Positions 1 through 8,360 of a stretch of DNA of 64,000 bases are shown here, piece after piece. The position numbers were made by a program, and so were the translations under genes. The first letter of the stretch is position 1; each line of letters opens with the position of its first letter. This DNA is from CAZUTK01 sp964623265 (GTDB lineage Bacteria; Electryoneota; B3-LCP): positions 1 to 64,000 of the forward strand of contig CAZUTK010000006.1 of assembly GCA_964623265.1 (NCBI GenBank). Direction: 5' to 3'. Under the pieces are notes generated by a model. The model was not told the origin of the DNA and ran no database searches. It was given only the letters and a program-made list of their open reading frames with translations.

Positions 1-485
1 TTCATCAGCACCGCCCAGCGCACGCCGCGCGTGGGAGGCAGAGGCGGAACCACCGGCGCCGCGGCGGGAACCGGATACACGTTCGTCGCCGCCATCAGCA
101 GGTCGCCGATCGCCGTGCTGACGCGGGTGTATTCCGGCTCGTTCAACGGCGGGCTCATCGCCGCCGCCACCTGCACTTCGCCGCTTGAGGAAGCGACGAA
201 AGCATAGCGAACCGGATGAAACAAATTCGCCGTCGGATAATCGTCAATGTAAACGGCATACCCCTCCGCCGGCGCCGTCATCACCCATTCCCGAGTGCCG
301 CGGATCTCCGTGCCGGCCGGGATCGGTCCCCAAATCTTCAAGACGACATCGTCTCTCCCACCTGGCAGCAAGCGTTGCTCCACCAAGTTGACCGCCTGAT
401 CGGCGTCCATCGCAAACAAAGTGGGAATCAACACCGCGAAAAGAAGGATGATGGTCCCTATCGAAACCCAGCGTTTTGTCTTCAT
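1..485 (-). CDS. Secreted protein of unknown function, 3' end cut by window edge
   Basis: The ATG is at 485 with an AAGGAG ribosome binding site on the minus strand at 491-496, and the frame stays open to the left edge, so about 161 N-terminal residues are visible. Residues 1-25 form a signal peptide (basic MKTKR, then a hydrophobic stretch ending LFA). What follows is a small mixed domain (DQAVNLVEQRLLPGG, then IPAGTEIRGTREWV) and an Ala/Pro linker before TRGVRWAVLM. I do not recognise the family with certainty. The WAVLMN-type segment after a Pro-rich linker resembles the start of caspase/legumain-like peptidase domains in secreted proteins of this group, but that is only a guess because the catalytic part lies outside the window. 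It is transcribed from its own promoter at 572-600. Confidence 0.8.
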   Translation of the reverse strand, partial: MKTKRWVSIGTIILLFAVLIPTLFAMDADQAVNLVEQRLLPGGRDDVVLKIWGPIPAGTEIRGTREWVMTAPAEGYAVYIDDYPTANLFHPVRYAFVASSSGEVQVAAAMSPPLNEPEYTRVSTAIGDLLMAATNVYPVPAAAPVVPPLPPTRGVRWAVLM

Positions 486-571
486 AAATTCTCCTTCAAA
501 GATTGCGTCTTTTCATACCATAGCTGTTGTTTTGATGATTTCGAAATAAAAAAAGAATTACACGCGCATTA

Positions 572-600
572 AAAATAGGAAAATATTCCGCGGAAGTCAA
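572..600 (-). promoter_or_regulatory. Promoter for the 485 minus gene
   Basis: On the minus strand, -35 TTGACT (595-600) and -10 TATTTT (572-577) are separated by 17 bp. This leaves a leader of about 80 nt before the ATG at 485. The same TTGAC-N17-TAYATT-like layout recurs at other gene starts in the window. Confidence 0.6.
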
Positions 601-764
601 GCGTTATTTTCTTCTCATCCAATTTTTTGCGAAAACTCCTGTATCTTTATCATTCTATCTTTTATATTGAATGAATGAAATTTGCCGCCGCGCCCAATCC
701 GAGAACTCAGATCCTCTCGCCTCCCGCGGTAACCTTTTCATCTGCATCGGAGTCTAATCGGCAG

Positions 765-1337
765 ATGACGGCAAAGGCGGATATATCTTCGGACGAGGAA
801 TTGGTCGAACTGGCGAAATCGGGGGATCGCCAAAGCTTCGGAACGCTGGTCCTGCGCTACCAGGATCCGGTTTACAACCTGGCTTGCAGAACGCTGGGCG
901 ACAGAAACCGTGCCTACGACGCCGCTCAAGATGCCTTCCTGCGAGCCTGGCGCAGCATCTCCGCCTTCAAAGGGGAAAGCAAATTCTCGAGCTGGATCTA
1001 TCGCATCACGGTGAACTGCTGTTTGAGCTACCTGCGCAGGCGGAGCGCCGCGTTCGACGCCGAACCGCCGGAAGTGATGGAGAAGATGCAAAACTCATCC
1101 GCTCCGGCACAACATTTCAGCAGAACCATCGAAAATCAGGATCTGGTGGAAAACCTCCTGATGCAACTACCGCCCATCTACCGCACCATCGTAACCCTGC
1201 ACTATCTGCAGGGAATGGATTGCCGGGAAGTGGCGGACATCATCGGCTGCCCCATCGGCACCGTGAAAGCATATCTGCACCGCGCGCGGGCGTTGATGCG
1301 CCGCCTGGCGGATCAGTGGCACAACACTCGACTATAG
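765..1337 (+). CDS. ECF-type RNA polymerase sigma factor
   Basis: An alternative sigma factor of the sigma-70 ECF group, which directs RNA polymerase to a small regulon. From the ATG at 765 the protein has 190 residues, the usual size for the family. Region 2 is at about residues 22-95 (YQDPVYNLACRTLGD, then DAAQDAFLRAWRS and FSSWIYRITVNCC). Region 4 is at about 130-180 (LPPIYRTIVTLHYLQGMD, then GTVKAYLHRARALMRR, the helix-turn-helix). An upstream in-frame ATG at 675 adds 30 residues of low-complexity sequence with lower GC at third positions and no ribosome binding site, so 765 (GGAG 12 nt upstream) is preferred. The next gene encodes its probable anti-sigma partner, 16 nt downstream. Target genes cannot be told from the window. 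Confidence 0.9.
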   Translation: MTAKADISSDEELVELAKSGDRQSFGTLVLRYQDPVYNLACRTLGDRNRAYDAAQDAFLRAWRSISAFKGESKFSSWIYRITVNCCLSYLRRRSAAFDAEPPEVMEKMQNSSAPAQHFSRTIENQDLVENLLMQLPPIYRTIVTLHYLQGMDCREVADIIGCPIGTVKAYLHRARALMRRLADQWHNTRL

Positions 1338-1353
1338 CAATAATAATACCACT

Positions 1354-1863
1354 ATGAAGTGTCCCGATATCGAAATTTTCGACGATTACCTTCTGGGTCT
1401 GCTATCTCCGGAATCATCCAACGAGCTGGAAGCCCATCTGGCGGTCTGCCCGAAATGCCGTGCGATCATGGAAAGAGAACGACTAGTGGACGAATGGCTC
1501 CGCCGGCAGAAACAGATCCCCGCGCCGCCGGAATTCTTCCGGCAGGTGATGAACGCCATAGCAAGAAAGACCGTGCGGCGTACCCTCCCCGACTGGATCT
1601 GGGCTGCCGGCATCGGCTTATTCGCAGCGTACGTCGGAATCTTCGTCGGCAAATTCGGCGGCAACTTCACCCCCCTCTTGATGGGGAAGTTGAGATCCTT
1701 CATCGCCGGCATCGGATCTCAAATCACCCTGGATTGGGTGGCGTACGACGACTTGGTGCTGAGGTTTGCCAGCGGCAACAACCTGCTGATTGTCAATTTC
1801 GCTGTCGCCGGCATCATCCTCTGCTGGGGGTTGTGGCAGGTCGTCAAGGCTCTGCGCAGATAA
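1354..1863 (+). CDS. Membrane anti-sigma factor with zinc-finger (ZAS) domain
   Basis: The N-terminus carries the ZAS pattern: Cys3, then His28-x3-Cys32-x2-Cys35 (HLAVCPKC). This fold in known anti-sigma factors binds the cognate ECF sigma factor. After a linker there is a hydrophobic helix at about residues 80-102 and another at about 142-163, so the protein should be anchored in the inner membrane with the zinc domain in the cytoplasm. It lies 16 nt after the sigma gene and is followed by an intrinsic terminator, so the pair forms its own two-gene unit and is not part of the pilus operon behind it. The signal sensed is unknown. Confidence 0.87.
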   Translation: MKCPDIEIFDDYLLGLLSPESSNELEAHLAVCPKCRAIMERERLVDEWLRRQKQIPAPPEFFRQVMNAIARKTVRRTLPDWIWAAGIGLFAAYVGIFVGKFGGNFTPLLMGKLRSFIAGIGSQITLDWVAYDDLVLRFASGNNLLIVNFAVAGIILCWGLWQVVKALRR

Positions 1864-1921
1864 GTGCATCTCTTGCGCAATCAATTCAAGGCTTGCAGTT
1901 CATCCCATCAAATCTTCTCCC

Positions 1922-1950
1922 AGAGCCGTATTATGTACGGCTCTTTCTTT
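1922..1950 (+). terminator. Intrinsic terminator after sigma/anti-sigma pair
   Basis: A perfect 9-bp stem AGAGCCGTA (1922-1930) pairs with TACGGCTCT (1936-1944) around a 5-nt loop, followed by TTCTTT. Confidence 0.8.
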
Positions 1951-2063
1951 GGTATAATTCTTGCGAAATTTATACGGGAATGATTCGTTGTTCTGCTTCG
2001 CCTCCCGCATCTTGATCATTCCCTTTCTCTGCGACGAAAATGGCATTTTTTTTAAATCAACTG

Positions 2064-2091
2064 TTGCATTTCAAAAAAAATGTCTTATATT
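2064..2091 (+). promoter_or_regulatory. Promoter of the type IV pilus operon
   Basis: The -35 is TTGCAT (2064-2069) and the -10 is TATATT (2086-2091), with a 16-bp A-rich spacer. Transcription would start near 2098, leaving a leader of about 44 nt before the pilin ATG at 2142. It lies after the sigma/anti-sigma terminator, so the pilus genes have their own start. Confidence 0.6.
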
Positions 2092-2141
2092 GTATAAGAT
2101 AATAACAATGATCCAATATCTGCTTGAGTGAAGGAGTGAAC

Positions 2142-2570
2142 ATGCAAAGAAGGTTCTTCAGATCGGATGAAGGCTTCACCTTGATCGAAGTGCTGATCGT
2201 AGTGGTGATCGTGGCGATTCTGGCCGCCATCTCGGTGCCCATCTACATTCAATATGTGGAAGGCGCCCGAGCTTCAGATCCGCAGGCGACCATCGGAGCC
2301 ATCTACAACGCCTGCAAAATGTATCGCCAAGACAGCGGACAGTATCCGACCGACCTAACCGTGCTGGAAAATCAGGAGTATCTGGAAATTGATCGCGCCA
2401 CCAAAGAACAGTGGCAGTTCCAGATCGTCGGCAGCCCGGATCAGCTGGAACAGATTATGGGCACCTCGACCGAAAAAATGAAGGGCGGCGCCGGACAGGT
2501 CGTGATCTATGAAGTGCAAACCGGTAAATTCTCCGGCTACGGTTTGCCTTCGGACAATACAGGCGAATAA
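2142..2570 (+). CDS. Type IV pilin-like protein (probable main subunit)
   Basis: The start is the ATG at 2142, with AAGGAG 5 nt upstream; a TTG at 2124 is also in frame but less likely. The prepilin leader is 11 residues and ends at Gly11. It is followed by FTLIE with Glu at mature position 5 and a hydrophobic helix to about residue 33, the class III prepilin signature. The mature part is short (about 130 residues) and resembles major pseudopilins or geopilin-like pilins: YVEGARASDPQATIGAIYNA, then a small C-terminal domain. As the first gene of the operon and the smallest pilin it is the best candidate for the filament subunit, but a GspG-like pseudopilin role cannot be excluded. No prepilin peptidase gene is in the window. 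Confidence 0.88.
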   Translation: MQRRFFRSDEGFTLIEVLIVVVIVAILAAISVPIYIQYVEGARASDPQATIGAIYNACKMYRQDSGQYPTDLTVLENQEYLEIDRATKEQWQFQIVGSPDQLEQIMGTSTEKMKGGAGQVVIYEVQTGKFSGYGLPSDNTGE

Positions 2571-2596
2571 TCCGACGCATCGTAGGGACGACTGCC

Positions 2597-3661
2597 TTGG
2601 AAATTAAAGATATCAATCAACTCCTCAGCTTCGCGGTGGATCAGGGCGCCTCGGACCTGCACCTCTCGACCGGCTCCATCCCCATGATCCGCGTGCACGG
2701 TCGCATGCGGAAACTGGCGCTGCCGGTTATGACGCAGGACCTGATGGAGAAGCTGATCTTCGCCATCCTGAGCGAACCTCAGAAGGAACGCTTCGAAGAG
2801 GTCAAGGAGATCGACTTCTCGCATAAACTGGAAGGCATCGCTCGCTTCCGCGTCAACGTCTTTCAACAGATCCAGGGGATGGCGGCTGTCTTCCGCACCA
2901 TCCCGGCGGAAATCCGCTCTTTCGAAGAACTGGGCTTGCCCGCCATCATGAAAGATCTGGCTCTGCGCGACCGCGGGCTGGTCCTGCTGACCGGACCCAC
3001 CGGCAGCGGCAAATCCACCACCCTGGCGACGATGGTGGATTACATCAACGAATACAAGGAACTCCACATCATCACCATCGAAGACCCGGTGGAGTTCTTC
3101 CACGAGAGTCGCAACTGTCTGATCAATCAAAGGGAGCTGGGGCACAGCACCCATTCCTTCGCCAACGCCCTGCGCGCTGCTCTGCGCGAAGACCCGGACG
3201 TGATCCTGGTCGGCGAAATGCGCGACCTCGAAACCATCGCTCTGGCTCTGACCGCGGCGGAAACCGGGCACCTCGTGCTGGCGACCCTGCACACTTCCAG
3301 CGCTTCTAAAACCATTGACCGCATCATTGACATCTTCCCTTCCTCGCAGAAGACTCAGGTGCGGTCTATGCTGGCGGAATCCCTGGAAGCGGTGGTGGCG
3401 CAGAAGCTGCTCCCCTTAAAGGACGGCAACGGACGCGTCGCCGCGCTGGAAGTCATGGTGGCGACCACCGCCATCCGCAACCTGATCCGCGAAGACAAGA
3501 TCTACCAGATCCCCTCCGTGATCCAATCCGGAGGCAAATCCGGTATGCAGTCTCTCGACCAGGATCTGATGCGCCTGCTGCACAAGGGCTTGATTGATCG
3601 CGAAGTCGCCGCGCACGTCGCCGAAAATCCCAAGCTGTTCGACGTCAATCTCGCGGGTTGA
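2597..3661 (+). CDS. pilT: Type IV pilus retraction ATPase PilT
   Basis: A hexameric cytoplasmic ATPase that powers pilus retraction. The 354 residues contain an N-terminal PAS-like domain (1-115), Walker A GPTGSGKST (133-141), an Asp box IEDPVEF (161-167), Walker B DVILVGE (201-207) and a His box HLVLATLHT (225-233). The PilT-specific AIRNLIRE motif follows near residue 295, which separates it from PilB and GspE. The start codon is TTG at 2597; there is no better ATG upstream of the conserved MEIKDINQLL. It sits directly behind the pilin gene, whereas in many bacteria pilT is far from the pilin. One of only two RTCGAY sites in the window is in this gene (2810-2815). Confidence 0.95.
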   Translation: MEIKDINQLLSFAVDQGASDLHLSTGSIPMIRVHGRMRKLALPVMTQDLMEKLIFAILSEPQKERFEEVKEIDFSHKLEGIARFRVNVFQQIQGMAAVFRTIPAEIRSFEELGLPAIMKDLALRDRGLVLLTGPTGSGKSTTLATMVDYINEYKELHIITIEDPVEFFHESRNCLINQRELGHSTHSFANALRAALREDPDVILVGEMRDLETIALALTAAETGHLVLATLHTSSASKTIDRIIDIFPSSQKTQVRSMLAESLEAVVAQKLLPLKDGNGRVAALEVMVATTAIRNLIREDKIYQIPSVIQSGGKSGMQSLDQDLMRLLHKGLIDREVAAHVAENPKLFDVNLAG

Positions 3662-3703
3662 TCTGAGTCTCCCGCGCTGCGCAGCATCACAGGCAGGAAG
3701 ATT

Positions 3704-4192
3704 ATGATGGGCTGCAAGAAGTTTCGAGACGATTCCGGTTTCACCTACTTCGAAGCGATCGCCACGCTGGTGATGGTGGCGGTGGCGGTCGTGGCAACCA
3801 CCTACTCTCTCTTCTACGCCGAACGATCGCTGGCTGTGGATATGCACAAACAGCAGATCAACCGCATCGTGCAGCAGGAACTGGAATACTGGATCGGCAG
3901 GATCTACACCGGCACGCCGGACGACCCCAACAACGTCGAGAAGATGGGATCCGTCCATTCCCCGTATAAGACGGTCATCCTCGATCCCGATTCCAAAAAA
4001 CCGATTCAAGTCAAACTCTTTTACGATCCCATCATCCCCATCCCCAGCGTGGAATTCCCGGGCACCATCGCCTACTACAAGATCACCGTCTGGGCGGAAT
4101 GGGAAGAACCGGACAAACAACAATTCAAGAGATCGCAGGGGCGCGAGATCTCTTTGACCACCTATGTCGCCCAATCCGGTGTGGCGGGGTGA
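3704..4192 (+). CDS. Minor pilin (prepilin-type N-terminus)
   Basis: The leader is 12 residues ending in Gly12, followed by FTYFE with Glu at mature position 5 and a hydrophobic helix (about residues 16-34). This is a class III prepilin signature. The remaining 120 residues have no obvious family match. They include a Pro-rich segment around DPIIPIPSVEFPGTIAYYKI and end in a beta-rich tail. It is probably a minor pilin that primes or caps the filament. Its stop is 2 nt before the ATG of the next minor pilin. Confidence 0.82.
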   Translation: MMGCKKFRDDSGFTYFEAIATLVMVAVAVVATTYSLFYAERSLAVDMHKQQINRIVQQELEYWIGRIYTGTPDDPNNVEKMGSVHSPYKTVILDPDSKKPIQVKLFYDPIIPIPSVEFPGTIAYYKITVWAEWEEPDKQQFKRSQGREISLTTYVAQSGVAG

Positions 4193-4194
4193 TC

Positions 4195-4890
4195 ATGGCA
4201 AACCGAGGAACCATATTGCGCTTTCTGCGCAGAACCGTTCGGCTGCAGAAAGATGACGGCTTCACCTTCATCGAAGCCACCATCTCCGTGGTGCTGTTGA
4301 CCATCGTCTTTCTCGGTTTCACCGTCACCCTCCTCGCCTTCCGCGAATGGATGGATCGCGCCTGGGCGATCCGCGTGATGGATCAATACGCCAACGACGT
4401 CCTGTCCAATTTGGATGCGACGATGCGCATCGCCAGCGGCATCACCCTGAACCAGAATCAGTACGGCTTGGGCTCTTTCAGTCTATCGGTGCCGCAATTC
4501 AATTTCGACAACACATTGCTGCCCGTCCTGACGACCAACACGTTCACCTACTCCGCCAAACCGACGGAAGGCGTCTACGTCGCTCAGAACAACGCCGCCC
4601 CCCAGAAGTTGGATAAGGATTTTCCGCCTCCCAACTGGAAGACAGGGCGCAAGCAGCATAAGTTCACCATCACCGAGTTCAGATACACGGGCACGCCGCC
4701 CTGGAATGTCATGGGCCGCCAGCCGTATTTTTACGAATCCATGGCGCAGATTTACCTCGCCATCAAATACGAGCGGCCCCGCAGTGTCGAGACGCCCTTC
4801 GGGTTTCAATCCAGGAAGTATGAACTGAAGAAGCGTTATATGGTGTCCGGTTTCTTGAAGAACAACACGGTCGGCACTGAATCGGAATAG
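4195..4890 (+). CDS. Minor pilin (prepilin-type N-terminus), larger form
   Basis: The start is the ATG at 4195, 2 nt after the previous stop, with GGGGTGATC in front of it. A 22-residue basic leader ends at Gly22, followed by FTFIE and a hydrophobic helix, so it should be processed by prepilin peptidase. The 231-residue protein is longer than the first two pilins and has a Gln/Asn-rich middle part. The domain after the helix is not one I recognise. Order and spacing suggest it is co-assembled with the preceding minor pilin, as PilV/PilW-type or GspI/GspJ-type subunits are. Confidence 0.8.
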   Translation: MANRGTILRFLRRTVRLQKDDGFTFIEATISVVLLTIVFLGFTVTLLAFREWMDRAWAIRVMDQYANDVLSNLDATMRIASGITLNQNQYGLGSFSLSVPQFNFDNTLLPVLTTNTFTYSAKPTEGVYVAQNNAAPQKLDKDFPPPNWKTGRKQHKFTITEFRYTGTPPWNVMGRQPYFYESMAQIYLAIKYERPRSVETPFGFQSRKYELKKRYMVSGFLKNNTVGTESE

Positions 4891-4906
4891 AAGCCTGGAG
4901 ACGCGG

Positions 4907-6439
4907 ATGAAAGGAAAAAAACCCCACTTCAAGTTCGAAAGGCTGTTCCAGGAAGAAGGCAGCTTCCCGATGCTGGCCATCATCATGATCGGACTTCTCA
5001 TTTTCAGCGGTTTGGCATTCATGAAATGGGGTTCGGATGAGAGCTGGGAAGCGACCTATGAAAAATACAAGCTGCAAGCCTATTACGCCGCTCACGCGGC
5101 GATTATGGACCGGGGCTTCGCCCGTCTGCGGCAACTGGATCCTTCCACCATCCTGAATCAGCGCGAAATCCTGGGCACGAACCTGCCTATTTTGGACAAC
5201 AAGAACAAGATCGTCGCCCATGTGGACGAAGTCTGGATGGGGATCGCCCAGAACAAATACGGCACCTATTCCGCGGATGCCCGCTACATTGACGTAGGCG
5301 CCATCGGACGCGTGGATTTCGAAGATACCGACAACAAGACCGGATCGGTGCGGGACAGCTTGAAGTTGACCGTGCGGCTGCTGAGCCTCTCCAATTTTCT
5401 TTACCTTACGAATATTGAAACCACGGTTTTCGGCGAAGTCATCAAGTTCTGGCATGAGGACACCCTGGACGGCTGGGTGCATTCCAACGACACCATCGCC
5501 ATCATGGAAAATCCGGTCTTCTACGACCACGTCAGCACCACGGCGCCGATCTTCTGGCAGGGGCCCGGCTTCAATCCGGTGTTCGTAAATTATCCGCCTA
5601 TGTTCGAGTACCGGGAAATCGTGCTGCCCACGGAAGCCACCGCCGTGCGCAACGCCGCCGCCAGCTCCGGATTGTACTTCGAAGGCAGCTCCGGCGGCCA
5701 AATGTGGGCGCACCGCTTGATTTTTATGGATATTCAGGGTTGGAGAATGTACAGATGGCCTCTGGGCGAAGCGTTTCCGGACTCCGCCACCCCCATCGCT
5801 TTCGGTCCGCCGCCGAATTTCCAGGCTTTCTTCGTGGACGGCTATCTCGAGCTCGCAGGGATTTTCCGCGGACAGGCGACCGTCGGAGCTCACGGCGTGC
5901 AAGTCTCCAATCCCCGCGATTACTTGGGCTACCATTGCATCCGTTTGATTGACGACATCCGCTACTACTTCGCCAGCAGCACCGGCGCTTTCAACGACAC
6001 CACCGGCGGCTATCCCGACATCCTCGGAATCATCTCCGAACAGAACATCACCATCGCCAACACCTGGGCGAACGGCAGACAGAACAAGGCGCAGGGCCGC
6101 GACATCGTCATCACCGCCGCTCTGGTGGCGTTGGGGGAAAGCTTCAGCTTCGAAGATCAGAACGAACCGGCCGGAGCTGTGCCTTGGGAATTCTGGACCG
6201 GTTCGTACACCTGCCCCACGCCGCCCAACTCCGATGAACGCGGCGACATCTACCTGCACGGCGCGGTCACGCAATATCGGCGCGGCTACGTCCATCGCTC
6301 CAACCACGGCGGCACCGGCTACGGCAAGCAATACCGCTTCGACGCCCGGCTAAATACAATGTCGCCGCCCTTTTTCATTGACGCCACCGATTCTCAGGGA
6401 AACGCTCACTTCGAAATCATCAGCTGGGGGAATCGGTGA
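4907..6439 (+). CDS. PilX-like anchored pilus-assembly protein, 510 aa
   Basis: A short basic N-terminus is followed by one hydrophobic helix (about residues 20-38, FPMLAIIMIGLLIFSGLAF) and then YKLQAYYAAHAAIMDRGFAR. The helix plus AYYAAxAAI pattern is the hallmark of PilX-type minor pilus proteins, in which the helix packs like a pilin. It lacks the Gly-Phe-Thr leader peptidase site and is much larger than usual PilX proteins (about 200 residues). The 400-residue remainder is rich in Trp, Tyr and Gly and is presumably exposed outside, perhaps as a tip adhesin. It sits between the minor pilins and pilM, where PilX/PilY1 genes are found elsewhere. The function is inferred only from position and N-terminus. 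Confidence 0.7.
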   Translation: MKGKKPHFKFERLFQEEGSFPMLAIIMIGLLIFSGLAFMKWGSDESWEATYEKYKLQAYYAAHAAIMDRGFARLRQLDPSTILNQREILGTNLPILDNKNKIVAHVDEVWMGIAQNKYGTYSADARYIDVGAIGRVDFEDTDNKTGSVRDSLKLTVRLLSLSNFLYLTNIETTVFGEVIKFWHEDTLDGWVHSNDTIAIMENPVFYDHVSTTAPIFWQGPGFNPVFVNYPPMFEYREIVLPTEATAVRNAAASSGLYFEGSSGGQMWAHRLIFMDIQGWRMYRWPLGEAFPDSATPIAFGPPPNFQAFFVDGYLELAGIFRGQATVGAHGVQVSNPRDYLGYHCIRLIDDIRYYFASSTGAFNDTTGGYPDILGIISEQNITIANTWANGRQNKAQGRDIVITAALVALGESFSFEDQNEPAGAVPWEFWTGSYTCPTPPNSDERGDIYLHGAVTQYRRGYVHRSNHGGTGYGKQYRFDARLNTMSPPFFIDATDSQGNAHFEIISWGNR

Positions 6440-6620
6440 TTCTTGGTACTTTCGTCCGCTTTCGTAAAAATCGAAATCAGCAAAAATTCTTCGCTCTACC
6501 GGATCACCCCTATCCCCATCGGTTGTCATCGCCAAAGACTTCCCCAGCCGTGGGACGGCGCGCGGCGACCGCGTGTTCCGCATCCGACGGCTTCATTCAT
6601 TATCCCCCTGACTGGACATC

Positions 6621-7691
6621 ATGATCGGAATCGGCAGCCAGCAGCGTGTGGGCTTGGACATCGGCTCGCACAGCATCAAAATCGTCGTGCTTGAGAAATC
6701 CGGCACACAAAATCGTCTGAAAGACTACACCGTCTTCCCGCTCTACGCCGAAGGCGAAACGTTCGACCCGGACGGTCCTAAAAAATCCATCGTCGTCCCC
6801 CGGCTCTTGAACGCCTTCGCCAAGCTGAACCTTCAGCCTCGCAAGATCAAACACCTCGCGTCGTGCATCGGCGGTGCGGCGGTCGCAGCGAAAGAAATCA
6901 AATCCGTGCAGATGACAGACGAGGAAATGGATTCCTCGCTGATGCTGGAAGCCCGCAAACATCTGCCTCTGGACGGCAGTGAAACCATCGTGGACTACCA
7001 GATCCTCGGCGATGATCCCGTGGAATCGGACAAACTCCGCGTCCTGCTGGTCGCCGCCACCCGCAAATACTTCCAGACCCATCTGGAAACCCTGCGCGAC
7101 ATCGAACTGAAACCCGGAATCGTGGACATTGACCAGCTCGCCCTCTTGAACGCTTACCTGGCGCTGAATGACCTCCCCGACGACGGTGTGCAGATCTTCT
7201 TGAACATCGGATGCCGTAAAACCAACCTCTCGGTGCTGGGCAGAAAAAACCTCTTCTTCACCCGCGACATCCCCATCGCCGGTTATACCTTCACTCTGGA
7301 TCTGATGAAGCGCTACAACCTGTCGTACGAGGACGCCGAACGGATTAAAGTTACCCAGGGGATGGAACCGAACCTGCCGCGAGCGGCGGAAACCACCGAA
7401 GATGCCAACGGTCTGCAGCTCGCGGAAAAAGGCTCCTTCGAGCGCCTGGGTGATGAGATCAACCGATCTCTGCGATACTATGTGAAGGAAACCGGACAGA
7501 GCTACTTCCACAGCATCGTGCTGACCGGCGGATCCGCCCGCCTGCCGGGATTGGACGGCTTCCTGCAGCGCAAATTCAACCTGCCGGTCACCCTTTACAA
7601 CCCCTGCGCGGGATTGGAGACCGGCGGAAAAGATATAGACACCGGCACGCAATTGGCTGTGGCGGTCGGACTGGCTCTTCGAGCGGAGTGA
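6621..7691 (+). CDS. pilM: Type IV pilus assembly protein PilM
   Basis: An actin-like cytoplasmic protein that binds the N-terminal tail of PilN and links the inner-membrane ring to the motor. The first phosphate loop VGLDIGSHSIKIVVLE lies at about residues 10-25 and a second glycine loop LTGGSARLPGLDGF near residue 300, both typical of the PilM/FtsA fold. Length (356) is normal. A gap of 181 nt separates it from the PilX-like gene; I see no clear promoter there. It is followed after 3 nt by pilN, in the conserved M-N-O-P-Q order. Confidence 0.93.
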   Translation: MIGIGSQQRVGLDIGSHSIKIVVLEKSGTQNRLKDYTVFPLYAEGETFDPDGPKKSIVVPRLLNAFAKLNLQPRKIKHLASCIGGAAVAAKEIKSVQMTDEEMDSSLMLEARKHLPLDGSETIVDYQILGDDPVESDKLRVLLVAATRKYFQTHLETLRDIELKPGIVDIDQLALLNAYLALNDLPDDGVQIFLNIGCRKTNLSVLGRKNLFFTRDIPIAGYTFTLDLMKRYNLSYEDAERIKVTQGMEPNLPRAAETTEDANGLQLAEKGSFERLGDEINRSLRYYVKETGQSYFHSIVLTGGSARLPGLDGFLQRKFNLPVTLYNPCAGLETGGKDIDTGTQLAVAVGLALRAE

Positions 7692-7694
7692 TCC

Positions 7695-8351
7695 ATGGTA
7701 AATCTTTTCAGCATCAATCTCAACAAGTCGGAAGGACACGCCGAACGGGAAGCCCGCTGGCGCAAGAGACGGGAAGGCATCGTCATCACCGTCTTCCTGA
7801 TCCTCTTCATCGTGCTCTCGCTCTACACCTACCGCAATCACCAGGCGCTGGGCAGCATCATCCAGGCGAAACAGCAGCAGATCGCGGAGATAGACAAGCG
7901 CCTGGAAGAACTGCAGCGAGCCGGCAAAAACATCTCCAAGAACGACGTGCTGACGCTGGCGCGTATGGAAAAAGAGCGCTTCCTCTGGGGCAGCAAATTC
8001 CGAGCTCTGGCGGAAATTCTGCCTTCCGACGTCGTCATCACCCTGCTGGAATTCAATAACCGCCAGCTGCGCATCAAAGCCATCAGCAAAATCCTCACGG
8101 ACGAGAAGGAGTTCGATAAAGTATCCGAATTGATGGATATGTTGAAGACGACCCCCTTCTTCTACCGCGAATTCACGAATATCCGTTTCAGCGAGTCGCA
8201 CCGCGTGAAGATCGAAGATCAGGAGATCCTCTCCATTACGATCGAGTGCACCATTGAAAAGCCTTCGGCGTTCGCTACTTCGACGCGCGCCGCGCGCACC
8301 CCTGCCAAGGCGAGCAAACAAACGAAAGTCAGCGGCTTACCCGAACCGTAA
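7695..8351 (+). CDS. pilN: Type IV pilus assembly protein PilN
   Basis: A short cytoplasmic N-terminus begins MVNLFSINLNKSE, close to the conserved PilN start (I-N-L-L) that docks into PilM. It is followed by a single membrane helix (about residues 29-46) and a charged coiled-coil (AKQQQIAEIDKRLEELQ). The periplasmic ferredoxin-like domain covers about residues 90-190. The last 25 residues are Ala/Thr/Lys-rich and probably disordered. It forms the inner-membrane alignment subcomplex with PilO and PilP. Confidence 0.9.
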   Translation: MVNLFSINLNKSEGHAEREARWRKRREGIVITVFLILFIVLSLYTYRNHQALGSIIQAKQQQIAEIDKRLEELQRAGKNISKNDVLTLARMEKERFLWGSKFRALAEILPSDVVITLLEFNNRQLRIKAISKILTDEKEFDKVSELMDMLKTTPFFYREFTNIRFSESHRVKIEDQEILSITIECTIEKPSAFATSTRAARTPAKASKQTKVSGLPEP

Positions 8352-8360
8352 GGAAACTAC

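Noticed and set aside
675..764. Longer N-terminus of the sigma factor from the ATG at 675
   Set aside because: No ribosome binding site, low third-position GC and Ser/Pro-rich content unlike the family; kept only as a possible leaderless form.
4763..8321. Long open frames on the minus strand opposite the pilus genes (more than 500 codons each)
   Set aside because: The plus-strand genes are clear homologues with normal codon use; the antisense frames have low-complexity His/Gly/Arg-rich products, a known shadow of GC-rich third positions.
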